A stretch of 64,000 bases of DNA from Legionella_C sp963803545 (lineage in GTDB: Bacteria; Pseudomonadota; Gammaproteobacteria; Legionellales; Legionellaceae): NCBI GenBank assembly GCA_963803545.1, contig CAWDMX010000004.1, positions 992,001-1,056,000 on the forward strand. Reading direction: 5' to 3'. Shown one piece after another: positions 51,077 through 59,952 of the stretch. Position 1 is the stretch's first letter. Each line of letters opens with the position of its first letter. The notes beneath the pieces are model-generated. The model saw only the letters and a list, made by a program, of their open reading frames with translations. It ran no database searches and was not told the origin of the DNA. The position numbers and the translations under genes are program-made.

Positions 51077-52010
51077 GTACTTCTCTCCGGACTCGCAATT
51101 GAGATAACGTATTAGCAAAAACTTTATCTAATTCCGCTTCATAACAATGTGTAATGCCGTTTAGGTTAAATTGAATTGAGTGTGCATGCAAATACAGTCG
51201 CATCTTATCCAAGACAAGGCCTAAATCCAATGCAGCATTCCCATATTTATCATCGCCTACAATACTATGATTCAAAGCGGCGCTGTGGACTCTTATTTGA
51301 TGGGTACGTCCTGTTGATGGACGTGCTTGCACCCAACAAGACGCTTGAAAATTCTCAATTAAACTAAAATCCGTTGACGAGGGCTTACCGGTTTCACTCA
51401 CAACCACAACGCGCTCACCAGATTTGACGATATTTTTCTGCAAGCTTAAATTCACTTGAATGTTTTCAGGTTCACCCCAATGATTGTGAGCGATTAACCA
51501 GTATGTTTTTTGTACTTCACGGTTGGTAAATAGCGCTTGCAAAGCCCGTAAAACGCTCCTTTTTTTGGCAATAAGTAATATGCCTGAGGTATCGCGATCC
51601 AATCGATGCACAAGCTCAAGATAAATGAGGTCCGGCCGGCTTTTTCGTAGAGCCTCAATAACACCCAAACTTAAATTGCTACCACCATGAACCGCGAAAC
51701 CGGACGGCTTATTAATAACGAGCAACGACTTGTCTTCAAACACAATACTTTTATGCAAAAGTTGCTGCAGCTTTTCCCCCACAAATATTTCTTTAGATTC
51801 ACTGCAGCGCACCGGTGGCACCCTCACAGAATCACCAGCAACAAGCTTTTGCTTAACCTGCGCTCTTTTTTTATTCACCCGCACTTCGCCAGCACGAATT
51901 ATTCGATAAATGTGGCTTCGTGGCACCCCTTTCAATATGCGAATTAAATAATTATCCAGACGCTGCCCCGCCTCGTCTTCATTAATTTGGTAATAGCAAA
52001 CCCCACCCAT
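51066..52010 (-). CDS. rluC: 23S rRNA pseudouridine synthase RluC
   Basis: The protein has 314 aa. It makes pseudouridines 955, 2504 and 2580 (E. coli numbering) in 23S rRNA. An S4 RNA-binding domain covers residues 10-70 (QRLDNYLIRILKGVPRSHIYRIIRAGEVRVNK). The catalytic Asp is in LVHRLDRDTSGILLIAK, followed by QARPSTGRTHQIRVHSA and GDDKYGN. Choice of RluC over RluD is inferred from the downstream HAD gene and its position next to rne, with which it is divergent. Confidence 0.93.
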   Translation of the reverse strand: MGGVCYYQINEDEAGQRLDNYLIRILKGVPRSHIYRIIRAGEVRVNKKRAQVKQKLVAGDSVRVPPVRCSESKEIFVGEKLQQLLHKSIVFEDKSLLVINKPSGFAVHGGSNLSLGVIEALRKSRPDLIYLELVHRLDRDTSGILLIAKKRSVLRALQALFTNREVQKTYWLIAHNHWGEPENIQVNLSLQKNIVKSGERVVVVSETGKPSSTDFSLIENFQASCWVQARPSTGRTHQIRVHSAALNHSIVGDDKYGNAALDLGLVLDKMRLYLHAHSIQFNLNGITHCYEAELDKVFANTLSQLRVRREVRDK

Positions 52011-52484
52011 GAAAATAGCCTTACAACCTTTATTAAAACCACAAACTAGAATTAATAATTATAAAAAAGAAGTATATTACGACAGTTGTGGGCTGTGACC
52101 AAGAATAAAACTTTGCCTTAGGTGTTTTTTTTGATACTATGCACAGTCGTGGGTAATAGTCCACTAACAGATTTTTTTAACAGCCGATTATCGGTATTAA
52201 TAAACGCGCTTTCACTAACTGATAAAAAAGAAAGCAAACCTGTAGAAGTCTATAAACGATGTTTATCAGATACCTACACATGCCAGACATACCTTTCATA
52301 ATACGTTATTTTTCACAAAAATAACCAAAAGCAAGTTTGCTTTATTATTTTACAAATCAAAGGTGTGCACTGCAATATTTTGCGAGGAGCATGCGTACGG
52401 TCTGAAGTACAATACTGGTTTTCTTTGTGGTTAAACATAAAATACTATTTTATCCAAGTGTTAGCGCCTACAACGAGGCAAATA
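52011..52484. other. Divergent rluC-rne region, probable long rne leader
   Basis: This is 474 bp with no coding gene. The rne gene of E. coli has a long structured 5' leader through which RNase E controls its own mRNA, and similar space exists here. Several hairpin-prone stretches are visible (for example CCTGTAGAAGTC with GATACCTACAC near 52239-52281). No known RNA family was recognised. Confidence 0.4.
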
Positions 52485-54455
52485 ATGACCAAGGAAATAA
52501 TGCTCATAAACGCATCCCAAGCAGAAGAAGTACGGGTTGCGTTAGTTAAAGACAATCGATTATACGATTTAAATATTGATTGCCCATTGAACGATAAACG
52601 TCGTCAAGGAAATATTTATAAAGCTACGGTAACCCGTGTTGAACCAAGTCTTGAGGCTGTTTTTGTGGACTATGGTCCTGACAAACAAGGGTTTTTACCT
52701 CGCAAAGAAATAGCCGATGAATATCTAAAAAATCTCAAAGATCCAAGCGACGATAAACAGCCCTTGAACACGCTCATTCGCCCAGGTCAAGAGTTACTAA
52801 TTCAAGTGGATAAAGAAGAGCGCGGCAATAAAGGTGCGGCGTTGACTACCTTTATTACTCTTGCCGGATGTTATTTGGTTTTAATGCCAAACAATCCCCA
52901 CTCCGGTGGGATTTCTCGTAGAATTGAAGGCGAGGATCGTGACGAATTAAAGGGGACGCTGGGTTCTTTAACGTATCCAGAAGAAATGGGCTTAATAATT
53001 CGTACCGCAGGCGTTGGTAAATGCAAAGAAGAGCTGCAAGCGGATTTGGATATGCTTTGCAACCAATGGCAAGCTATTCGCCAAGCCTACACCAACCAAC
53101 TTTCACCATGCCTGATACACCAAGAAGGTGATGTGATTATCAGTTCTATTCGTGATAACTTACGAAAATCAATCAGCGCAATAATTATTGACGACGACGC
53201 GGCCTTTATTAAAGCGCGCAGATTTATTGAACTCGTTTTCCCGGCTTTTCTACCGTTCTTACAGCTTTATAAAAGCGCCATTCCCCTTTTCCAATTTTAT
53301 CAAATTGAAAGCCAAATTGAAGCCGCTTATCAGCGTGAAGTTATCTTGCCTTCCGGTGGTGGTTTAGTCATCGACCGAACCGAGGCGCTCGTTTCTATTG
53401 ATGTCAATTCTGCAAAAGCCACTAGTGGAGCGGATATTGAAGCAACCGCTTTTAACACCAATCTTGAGGCCGCGAACGAAATTGCGCGCCAACTGCGTCT
53501 GCGTGATTTGGGCGGATTGGTTGTAATTGATTTTATCGATATGAGTGCTGGAAAAAATCAACGAGAAGTTGAAAACCAATTAAAAGAAGCCCTAAAAGCG
53601 GATCGGGCTCGAATTCAAGTAGGGCGTATTTCGCGATTTGGTTTGCTTGAAATGTCTCGACAACGTCTGCGTTTATCGCTTGGTGAAACAGCGCAAGAAA
53701 TCTGCTCACGATGTGAGGGGCGAGGCACGGTCCGCAATATCCAATCGCATGGCTTATCGCTTATTCGTTTAATTGAAGAAGAAGCTTTAAAAGAAAAAAC
53801 TGCTGAAATTCAAGTTCAACTTTCGGTTGAAATGGCTACGTTTACAATGAATGAAAAAAGAACCTTTATCGCTGCAATTGAAAAAAGGCACGGGGTTAAT
53901 ATTGTTGTCATAGCAAACCCATATTTACAAACGCCCAATTATACTATCACTCGATTGAAGCAGGATAATGTTGGCAAAAACAAAAAACCCAGTTATTTGT
54001 TGATTGAACAACCCCAAGTTGAATTAACCCGCAGTAATTTGCAAACAAAAATTGATGAGCCGGCTGTTAAGTCCTCAGCGACCTTACCTGCTTTACGGCT
54101 ACCAACATTTAAAATATATGTTTCGCGTCTTTGGAGCAAAATTGTTGGAAAAAATACCGAGGCAAACGCCACAACTGCTCCGGTTAAAGAAAATACCGCT
54201 GTCAAGCCCGTCGTTAAGCCTAATGAGAAGCGAACTAATCATAATCGACGCCGAAGACCAAATCAAAATAATCCCAATATCTCCAACCCCAATAACGCAG
54301 CCTACCAGCCCCCGCAGAATAGGACCGCGGCTGCAGCAGGTGCCCAACCACAACCTCAAAAAAGACGAAATCCCAATCACCAAAATCGCGCATCGGTGAC
54401 CAAACTCGTCGATTCAAAAACCCGTGAGATATCTACTCATAAAGACAGCGAGTAG
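52485..54455 (+). CDS. rne: Ribonuclease E
   Basis: The protein has about 656 aa from ATG at 52485 (AGGC upstream); ATG at 52500, behind AAGGAAATA, is also possible. It opens with MLINASQAEEVRVALVKDNRLYDL. An S1 domain spans about residues 30-125 (GNIYKATVTRVEPSLEAVFVDYG). The catalytic Asp residues sit in ALVSIDVNSAK and LVVIDFIDMSAGKNQ. A zinc-link CSRCEGRG follows at about 410. The C-terminal tail (about 580-656) is Pro/Asn/Arg-rich with NHNRRRRPNQN, an RNA-binding-type segment. It cuts mRNA and processes rRNA. The scaffold tail is much shorter than in E. coli (1061 aa). Confidence 0.95.
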   Translation: MTKEIMLINASQAEEVRVALVKDNRLYDLNIDCPLNDKRRQGNIYKATVTRVEPSLEAVFVDYGPDKQGFLPRKEIADEYLKNLKDPSDDKQPLNTLIRPGQELLIQVDKEERGNKGAALTTFITLAGCYLVLMPNNPHSGGISRRIEGEDRDELKGTLGSLTYPEEMGLIIRTAGVGKCKEELQADLDMLCNQWQAIRQAYTNQLSPCLIHQEGDVIISSIRDNLRKSISAIIIDDDAAFIKARRFIELVFPAFLPFLQLYKSAIPLFQFYQIESQIEAAYQREVILPSGGGLVIDRTEALVSIDVNSAKATSGADIEATAFNTNLEAANEIARQLRLRDLGGLVVIDFIDMSAGKNQREVENQLKEALKADRARIQVGRISRFGLLEMSRQRLRLSLGETAQEICSRCEGRGTVRNIQSHGLSLIRLIEEEALKEKTAEIQVQLSVEMATFTMNEKRTFIAAIEKRHGVNIVVIANPYLQTPNYTITRLKQDNVGKNKKPSYLLIEQPQVELTRSNLQTKIDEPAVKSSATLPALRLPTFKIYVSRLWSKIVGKNTEANATTAPVKENTAVKPVVKPNEKRTNHNRRRRPNQNNPNISNPNNAAYQPPQNRTAAAAGAQPQPQKRRNPNHQNRASVTKLVDSKTREISTHKDSE

Positions 54456-54465
54456 TTCGTGAACT

Positions 54466-54492
54466 AAGTGGGTGCAAGCGCGCCCACTTTTT
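54466..54492 (+). terminator. Terminator of rne
   Basis: AAGTGGGTGC and GCGCCCACTT pair around AAGC with a T5 run immediately after, 11 bp downstream of the rne stop codon. Confidence 0.8.
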
Positions 54493-54518
54493 GGCATGCG
54501 CAAGGTGAAATATTCGAC

Positions 54519-54552
54519 GGCTTACCAAGCTACTGGGCTTACCAAGCTACTG
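54519..54552. repeat. Perfect 17-bp tandem duplication
   Basis: The 17-mer GGCTTACCAAGCTACTG occurs twice back-to-back in the rne to orphan-gene spacer. It is non-coding. It may be a recent slippage duplication. Confidence 0.9.
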
Positions 54553-54664
54553 TTTATTATTAAAACAGCTTCTATAAGGCTATTTGCAAAGGGACGAAAC
54601 GAATCAAACGGTACGGAAACCTTAATTCATACATTTATTTAAAGTGCATTAAGAGAGGTTTAAA

Positions 54665-55819
54665 ATGGCTACTGTATTAGGTTTGTCAATTGGAGAGGTT
54701 GGAAATACTGAAGATGTTGCGCGTTTGGCAACCGATTGTGCGAAAGTTTCTACTTGTTATGATAAAATTGTTGGTTTTGTTGGCGCGCGTTGTCAATCCG
54801 CTTGCGAAGATTTTACGTATAAAATTGAGGACGAAGAACCAGCGCGCTTATTAATAATTGAGGAGACTTTTGCCAATCTACTAGAGGCAAATCTTGATAC
54901 GACCCTGTTGTCAGATGTATTACAAGGCGAAAAGTATGCAGAGGTCGTAGATTATGGCAGTAATTTTAAAAAGGCTATTGGACTATTAGGAGAAGACAGC
55001 CGCTATCCCTCCGAACCCGAACCCTCCCACCTGCTTGAATTATGCCAGGATGATCAAACTTTCTTAATTCTATACTTACAAATTCATAAAATAGCCAAAG
55101 ATAATCCTGACGACGAGATTTTTTTTAATTTTTACAGTCGAGAGAATCTGAGCCACTATTTTAGTTTTTTTTCAAAGTTTAACTTTTTGATTCCAAACAA
55201 TCTAAAGTTTCAGCTAAATAAATTCGATGAAAACGGCATTACCCCTTTCTCAACTATCACTGGAGCAGGGATTTGCGATAGGGAATTTAATAGAACTATT
55301 TTAAAGATGGTGCGCAATTTGGACATTTCTGACCAAGATTTGGAATCTGAAGCGCCAACCACTGAAACTTTTTTAGGTTTGCAGTTAATAAACCTTCAAG
55401 CCATTGAGGATTATTTTAAAACTTTAAACACCTCCTCTGCCCATCCTGATGCGAAGATAACAGAAGAGTTTAAAACTAAAATTACCAATGAAATGAATGA
55501 GTATAATAACCTACCTAATTACGTAAAGATTCAACCTAAAGCCACCTATTTATTACGTAAAAAATGCTTAAAACATTTGAATGAGTGGGATGGAAAACTT
55601 TCTGCACAAAGCAGCTACAAACCCATTGCTTTAAATTTTCTTTTATTACTGTCCATTGTAGGCGCACCGTTTGCGCTTATGTCTGTTGCTAACCGAGCGG
55701 TGAACGGAAATTACTTATTTTTTGCTAATGCTGCTCATAGCAAGCATAAGCGCTTAAATAATTTTGCCGAGCTCATTGATGCAAATCCTGAAACTGAGCA
55801 TCCAAATTATCGAGCTTAG
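54665..55819 (+). CDS. Uncharacterised 384-aa protein with a C-terminal hydrophobic helix (effector-like)
   Basis: The protein has 384 aa, preceded by AGAGAGGTTTAAA. No family was recognised. There is no signal peptide. The body is acidic and helix-rich with paired Cys residues at the start (CAKVSTC, ARCQSAC). A hydrophobic segment (IALNFLLLLSIVGAPFALM, about residues 322-340) lies near the end, followed by a polar tail ending in ETEHPNYRA. A soluble body, a late membrane helix and a Glu/Pro-containing C-terminus recall Legionellales type IV effectors that insert in host membranes, but this is only a resemblance. It sits alone between rne and a rhomboid gene. Confidence 0.65.
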   Translation: MATVLGLSIGEVGNTEDVARLATDCAKVSTCYDKIVGFVGARCQSACEDFTYKIEDEEPARLLIIEETFANLLEANLDTTLLSDVLQGEKYAEVVDYGSNFKKAIGLLGEDSRYPSEPEPSHLLELCQDDQTFLILYLQIHKIAKDNPDDEIFFNFYSRENLSHYFSFFSKFNFLIPNNLKFQLNKFDENGITPFSTITGAGICDREFNRTILKMVRNLDISDQDLESEAPTTETFLGLQLINLQAIEDYFKTLNTSSAHPDAKITEEFKTKITNEMNEYNNLPNYVKIQPKATYLLRKKCLKHLNEWDGKLSAQSSYKPIALNFLLLLSIVGAPFALMSVANRAVNGNYLFFANAAHSKHKRLNNFAELIDANPETEHPNYRA

Positions 55820-55902
55820 TTCCTATACACGGTGGGCACAAAATAACTTAGACTGTTTTAACCACCGGACAATGAATTATTAGTGTTTTATTTAGGACGT
55901 GT

Positions 55903-56475
55903 ATGCTCGATACCCTCAATCAAAGTTTGGATTTGATAATAAACCAGACCAAAGCAAACGGTCGCATTCTTGCCGAAATTCTTGCCCTAGTATGGGGCGT
56001 TTACGGCATCAACCTTTTGTTAGGAAGGCGACTTTTATGGCTTGGGATAATACCACGCCGTTGGTATGGAGTTATGGGTATTGCCTGTGCACCTCTGTTG
56101 CACGCACACTATAATCATTTATTTTTTAATTCAATCCCGCTTGTAGTTCTAAGCAATTTTATTTTAATTTCGGGTTTTGCATACTTTCTTAAAGTTAGTG
56201 TACTAATCACGGTAATAAGCGGTGGCCTACTGTGGGTGTTTGGTCAACCGGGCGTTCACGTAGGCGCTAGTGCCTTGATAACGGGTTACTGGAGTCTACT
56301 GGTTTCGGATATTGTTCAACAAGCAAGCGTTACCGCTATTATCCTTGGTGTAATAAGCGTGTATTACTTTGCTGGAATTTTTCTGGGTATTTTTCCAAGC
56401 AAAAAAGGCGTATCGTGGGATGGACATTTATTTGGGTTACTGGCAGGAATTGCTACAAGTTACTGGATGATTTAG
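55903..56475 (+). CDS. Rhomboid-family intramembrane serine protease
   Basis: The protein has 190 aa with six hydrophobic segments. Rhomboid features are the HAHYNHLFFNSIPL motif in TM2, the catalytic Ser in GVHVGASALITGYW (normally GxSG; here GASA) and the catalytic His in SWDGHLFGLLAGI. These proteases cleave within the membrane near its surface. It lacks extra N-terminal cytoplasmic domains. TTAGGACGTGT precedes the ATG. mfd begins 36 bp downstream, perhaps in the same transcript. Confidence 0.9.
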   Translation: MLDTLNQSLDLIINQTKANGRILAEILALVWGVYGINLLLGRRLLWLGIIPRRWYGVMGIACAPLLHAHYNHLFFNSIPLVVLSNFILISGFAYFLKVSVLITVISGGLLWVFGQPGVHVGASALITGYWSLLVSDIVQQASVTAIILGVISVYYFAGIFLGIFPSKKGVSWDGHLFGLLAGIATSYWMI

Positions 56476-56511
56476 GTTATAATCACCCTTTTCGATACGG
56501 ATATAGCACGT

Positions 56512-59500
56512 ATGCAATCCTCGGTTCTACCCCTTCCTAGCTTAGAAAAAAAACAGACCTGGGGCCAACTCTCTGGTAGTAGCCTCATTTTAGCGTTAAG
56601 TGAAGCCTGTCAAAACCAACGTGGTGTTAAAGTAATTATTGCTCCCGACAATCTTGTTGCTCAACAAATTAAAGTGGAGTTGCAATTTTTTTTGGGCGCT
56701 AATCATCAAGAGATAGTGCTTTTTCCAGATTGGGAAACACTTCCCTACGATCAGTTTTCACCGCATCAAGATATCATTTCTGAAAGACTAACAACGCTTA
56801 ATCGTCTGCAAACGGTGAGCAACTCCATTGTCATTAGTTCTATATCCACACTAATGCACCGCTTGTGTCCGGCTCAATTCTTATCGGCCAATGCGTTCAA
56901 TTTAGCGATTAACCAGACGCTTAATTTGCAATCCTTTCGGGCGCTATTACAGCAAGCTGGGTATTACGCTGTTAACAAAGTTTTAGAGCACGGGGAGTTT
57001 GCTATTCGTGGCTCAATAATGGATATATACCCTATGGGTAGTGTGCTGCCGCTGCGCATTGAACTTTTTGATGACGTTATTGAAAGTTTACGCCATTTTG
57101 ATACCGACACCCAACGAACTATTAGTAAAATAGAAAGCCTTACCCTGCTGCCAGCACGCGAGTTTCCTTTAGACGACCCAGGAATTTCCCTATTTAGACG
57201 TCAATTTCGTGAACAATTTTCTGGAAATCCTAGTAAATGCCCTATCTATGAATCGATAAGTGCGCAGCAATTTCCCAGCGGAATAGAATATTATCTGCCG
57301 CTATTTTACGATGAAACGGCTGTTTTTTTTGATTACTTAAGCACCGCTTCCAGTCTTCATTTAATTGAGGATTGTCAGCACCGAGCGGAGCAGTTTTGGC
57401 ACGAAATTGTTTTGCGGTACGAGCAACGAAATTACGACGTTTGCCGTCCTATCTTACCCCCTTCGCAGTGTTTTTTATCCCCAACTGAAATTTTTACGCT
57501 AATAAATACGTTTCAACAAACGCGATATTTCCATAAAAAAATAGACAAAAAGGGATTGGTTACCAATTTTCCCACAGCAACCCCGCCTGACCTTCCCATT
57601 AGTCGGCAAAAAGAAGAGCCGCTGGCTTTGTTGCGAGACTATTTAAAAATACCTCGACGGCGCTACCTTATTGTCGTTGAAAGTGCGGGACGGCGCGAGG
57701 TTGTCCTTGATTTGCTGAAATTGAGTGGGATTCACGCCGCGCAACGCAGCAGCTGGAACGACTTTGTGCAATCTAACGAATGCATTAATATCACTGTTGG
57801 TCCGTTAATCGAGGGCAGCGAATTGTCTTCAGCTGGTCTGTGTATTATTGTTGAGGCTCAGATTTTTGGAAGTGCGGCCACCCCACAACATTTGCGATCG
57901 CAAAAATCGATTGACCCGGATCTTATCATTCGTGATTTGGCAGAGCTGCAATTGCACGCACCTGTTGTCCATATACAGTTCGGTGTGGGTCGTTACCAAG
58001 GGCTTATTACTCTTGAAAATGAAGGAATAAGTAATGAGTTTCTGATTTTAACTTACGCGGATAGTGATAAAATTTATGTACCGGTCACCTCTTTGCAATT
58101 GATAAGCCGCTATACCGGGGTGGATAGCGACAGCGCCCCATTGCATCGCTTGGGCAGTGATCAATGGCAAAAAGCGCGTAAAAAAGCAGCTGAAAAAATT
58201 CACGATGCGGCGATTGAACTACTAGAAATTTACGCTAAAAGAGAAGCCAAACCTGGCTTCGTTTACGAATACAATGAGCTTGAGTTTCAGCGTTTCGTAA
58301 GCAGTTTTCCTTTCACTGAAACCTCCGATCAGTTGCACGCGGTTAATCAAATAATTACCGATATGCGCTCTGCCCGTCCTATGGACCGATTAATTTGTGG
58401 TGATGTGGGTTTTGGCAAGACAGAAGTCGCCATGCGCGCGGCCTTCTTAGCGGTACAAAATGGCAAGCAGGTTTGCGTGCTGGCTCCAACAACGCTACTA
58501 GCAGGACAGCATTTTGAAAATTTTCGTGACCGATTTGCTGATTTTGCGATAAATATTGAGTTGCTTTCTCGTTTCAGAAGTACCAAAGACTCTAAAGCGG
58601 TTATTAACGCCCTCCACAGCGGTCGAGTAGATATTATTATTGGTACGCATAAGTTGTTTTCTAAAGAGATTGAATTTAGTAATTTGGGCTTACTAATTAT
58701 TGATGAAGAGCATCGTTTTGGTGTGAAGCAAAAAGAGCACCTTAAAGCTCTGCGTTTAAATGTTGATATTTTATCAATGACCGCCACGCCTATTCCGCGT
58801 ACCTTGAATATGGCAATGGCTGGAATTCGTGATATTTCACTCATTGCAACGCCTCCCGCAAAACGTTTAGCCATTAAAACTTTTTGGCAAGAAAGCAATA
58901 GCACTATTTTACGTGAAGCAATTTTGCGTGAAATTCTGCGCGGTGGGCAGGTGTTTTTTCTTCACAATAATGTGCAAACTATTGATAGAATCGCTCAAGA
59001 AATACAAGCCTTAGTTCCTGAGGCCAAAGTTTGCAGTGCGCATGGCCAAATGCGTGAGCGCCAACTCGAAAAAATTATGTCGGATTTTTACCATCACCGC
59101 TTCAATGTTTTGGTGTGCACAACTATTATTGAGACAGGAATCGATATCCCTACAGCCAACACTATTATAATCGATCGCGCCGATAAATTTGGTTTAGCGC
59201 AGCTGCATCAATTACGCGGTAGAGTCGGTCGCTCCCATCATCAAGCCTACGCTTATTTACTAACGCCCGATAAAAAAATAATGACTCGGGATTCAATTAA
59301 ACGCTTAGAGGCCTTACTATCCTTAGAAGACTTAGGCGCGGGCTTTACGCTTGCCACCCACGACATGGAGATTCGAGGGGCTGGTGAGTTATTAGGGGAG
59401 GGGCAAAGTGGAAACATGCACGCAGTAGGATTTAGTTTGTATATGGAAATGTTGGATAAAGCCGTACACGACCTAAAATCAGGTAGAACACCGGATTTGG

Positions 59501-59952
59501 CAAGCCCTATCAAACAAGGTCCGGAAATTAATCTCCGACTTAGCGCTTTATTACCCGATAATTATATAAGTGATATTCACTCACGATTAATTGTGTATAA
59601 AAGAATTGCCAATGCTAAGGATAACGACAGCTTACGTGAACTGCAGGTTGAAATGATTGACCGCTTCGGTTTATTACCGCCAGCTGCTAAAAATTTAGTG
59701 CTTATTACGGAGATAAAGTTGCTGGCAGAAAAGGCCGGCATAGCAAAAATTCATGCAGCAAATCTTGAGGGTCGACTTGAATTTGAGGCAAGCCCTAAAA
59801 TCAACCCCGCTGTTTTAATTAATTTAATTCAAGTACAACCTAAAACCTATCGACTTGACGGCCCAGCTCGCTTACGATTCACGCTGCAGAAGATGGACCC
59901 CGAACAACGAATTTTAGAGGTGAAAGCATTGGTATTAAAACTGATGCACTAA
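56512..59952 (+). CDS. mfd: Transcription-repair coupling factor Mfd
   Basis: The protein has 1146 aa, the normal Mfd length. It removes RNA polymerase stalled at DNA lesions and recruits UvrA. An N-terminal UvrB-like region (FPDWETLPYDQFSPHQDIISERL) is followed by the RNA polymerase-interacting CarD-like domain (VHIQFGVGRYQGLITLE, about 480-560). Helicase motifs follow: Walker A LICGDVGFGKTEVAMRA, LAPTTLLAGQHF, the DEEH box LIIDEEHRFGVKQ, SMTATPIPRTL and QLHQLRGRVGRS. The TRCF domain is at the C-terminus. It converges with tldD, overlapping by 4 bp. Confidence 0.98.
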   Translation: MQSSVLPLPSLEKKQTWGQLSGSSLILALSEACQNQRGVKVIIAPDNLVAQQIKVELQFFLGANHQEIVLFPDWETLPYDQFSPHQDIISERLTTLNRLQTVSNSIVISSISTLMHRLCPAQFLSANAFNLAINQTLNLQSFRALLQQAGYYAVNKVLEHGEFAIRGSIMDIYPMGSVLPLRIELFDDVIESLRHFDTDTQRTISKIESLTLLPAREFPLDDPGISLFRRQFREQFSGNPSKCPIYESISAQQFPSGIEYYLPLFYDETAVFFDYLSTASSLHLIEDCQHRAEQFWHEIVLRYEQRNYDVCRPILPPSQCFLSPTEIFTLINTFQQTRYFHKKIDKKGLVTNFPTATPPDLPISRQKEEPLALLRDYLKIPRRRYLIVVESAGRREVVLDLLKLSGIHAAQRSSWNDFVQSNECINITVGPLIEGSELSSAGLCIIVEAQIFGSAATPQHLRSQKSIDPDLIIRDLAELQLHAPVVHIQFGVGRYQGLITLENEGISNEFLILTYADSDKIYVPVTSLQLISRYTGVDSDSAPLHRLGSDQWQKARKKAAEKIHDAAIELLEIYAKREAKPGFVYEYNELEFQRFVSSFPFTETSDQLHAVNQIITDMRSARPMDRLICGDVGFGKTEVAMRAAFLAVQNGKQVCVLAPTTLLAGQHFENFRDRFADFAINIELLSRFRSTKDSKAVINALHSGRVDIIIGTHKLFSKEIEFSNLGLLIIDEEHRFGVKQKEHLKALRLNVDILSMTATPIPRTLNMAMAGIRDISLIATPPAKRLAIKTFWQESNSTILREAILREILRGGQVFFLHNNVQTIDRIAQEIQALVPEAKVCSAHGQMRERQLEKIMSDFYHHRFNVLVCTTIIETGIDIPTANTIIIDRADKFGLAQLHQLRGRVGRSHHQAYAYLLTPDKKIMTRDSIKRLEALLSLEDLGAGFTLATHDMEIRGAGELLGEGQSGNMHAVGFSLYMEMLDKAVHDLKSGRTPDLASPIKQGPEINLRLSALLPDNYISDIHSRLIVYKRIANAKDNDSLRELQVEMIDRFGLLPPAAKNLVLITEIKLLAEKAGIAKIHAANLEGRLEFEASPKINPAVLINLIQVQPKTYRLDGPARLRFTLQKMDPEQRILEVKALVLKLMH

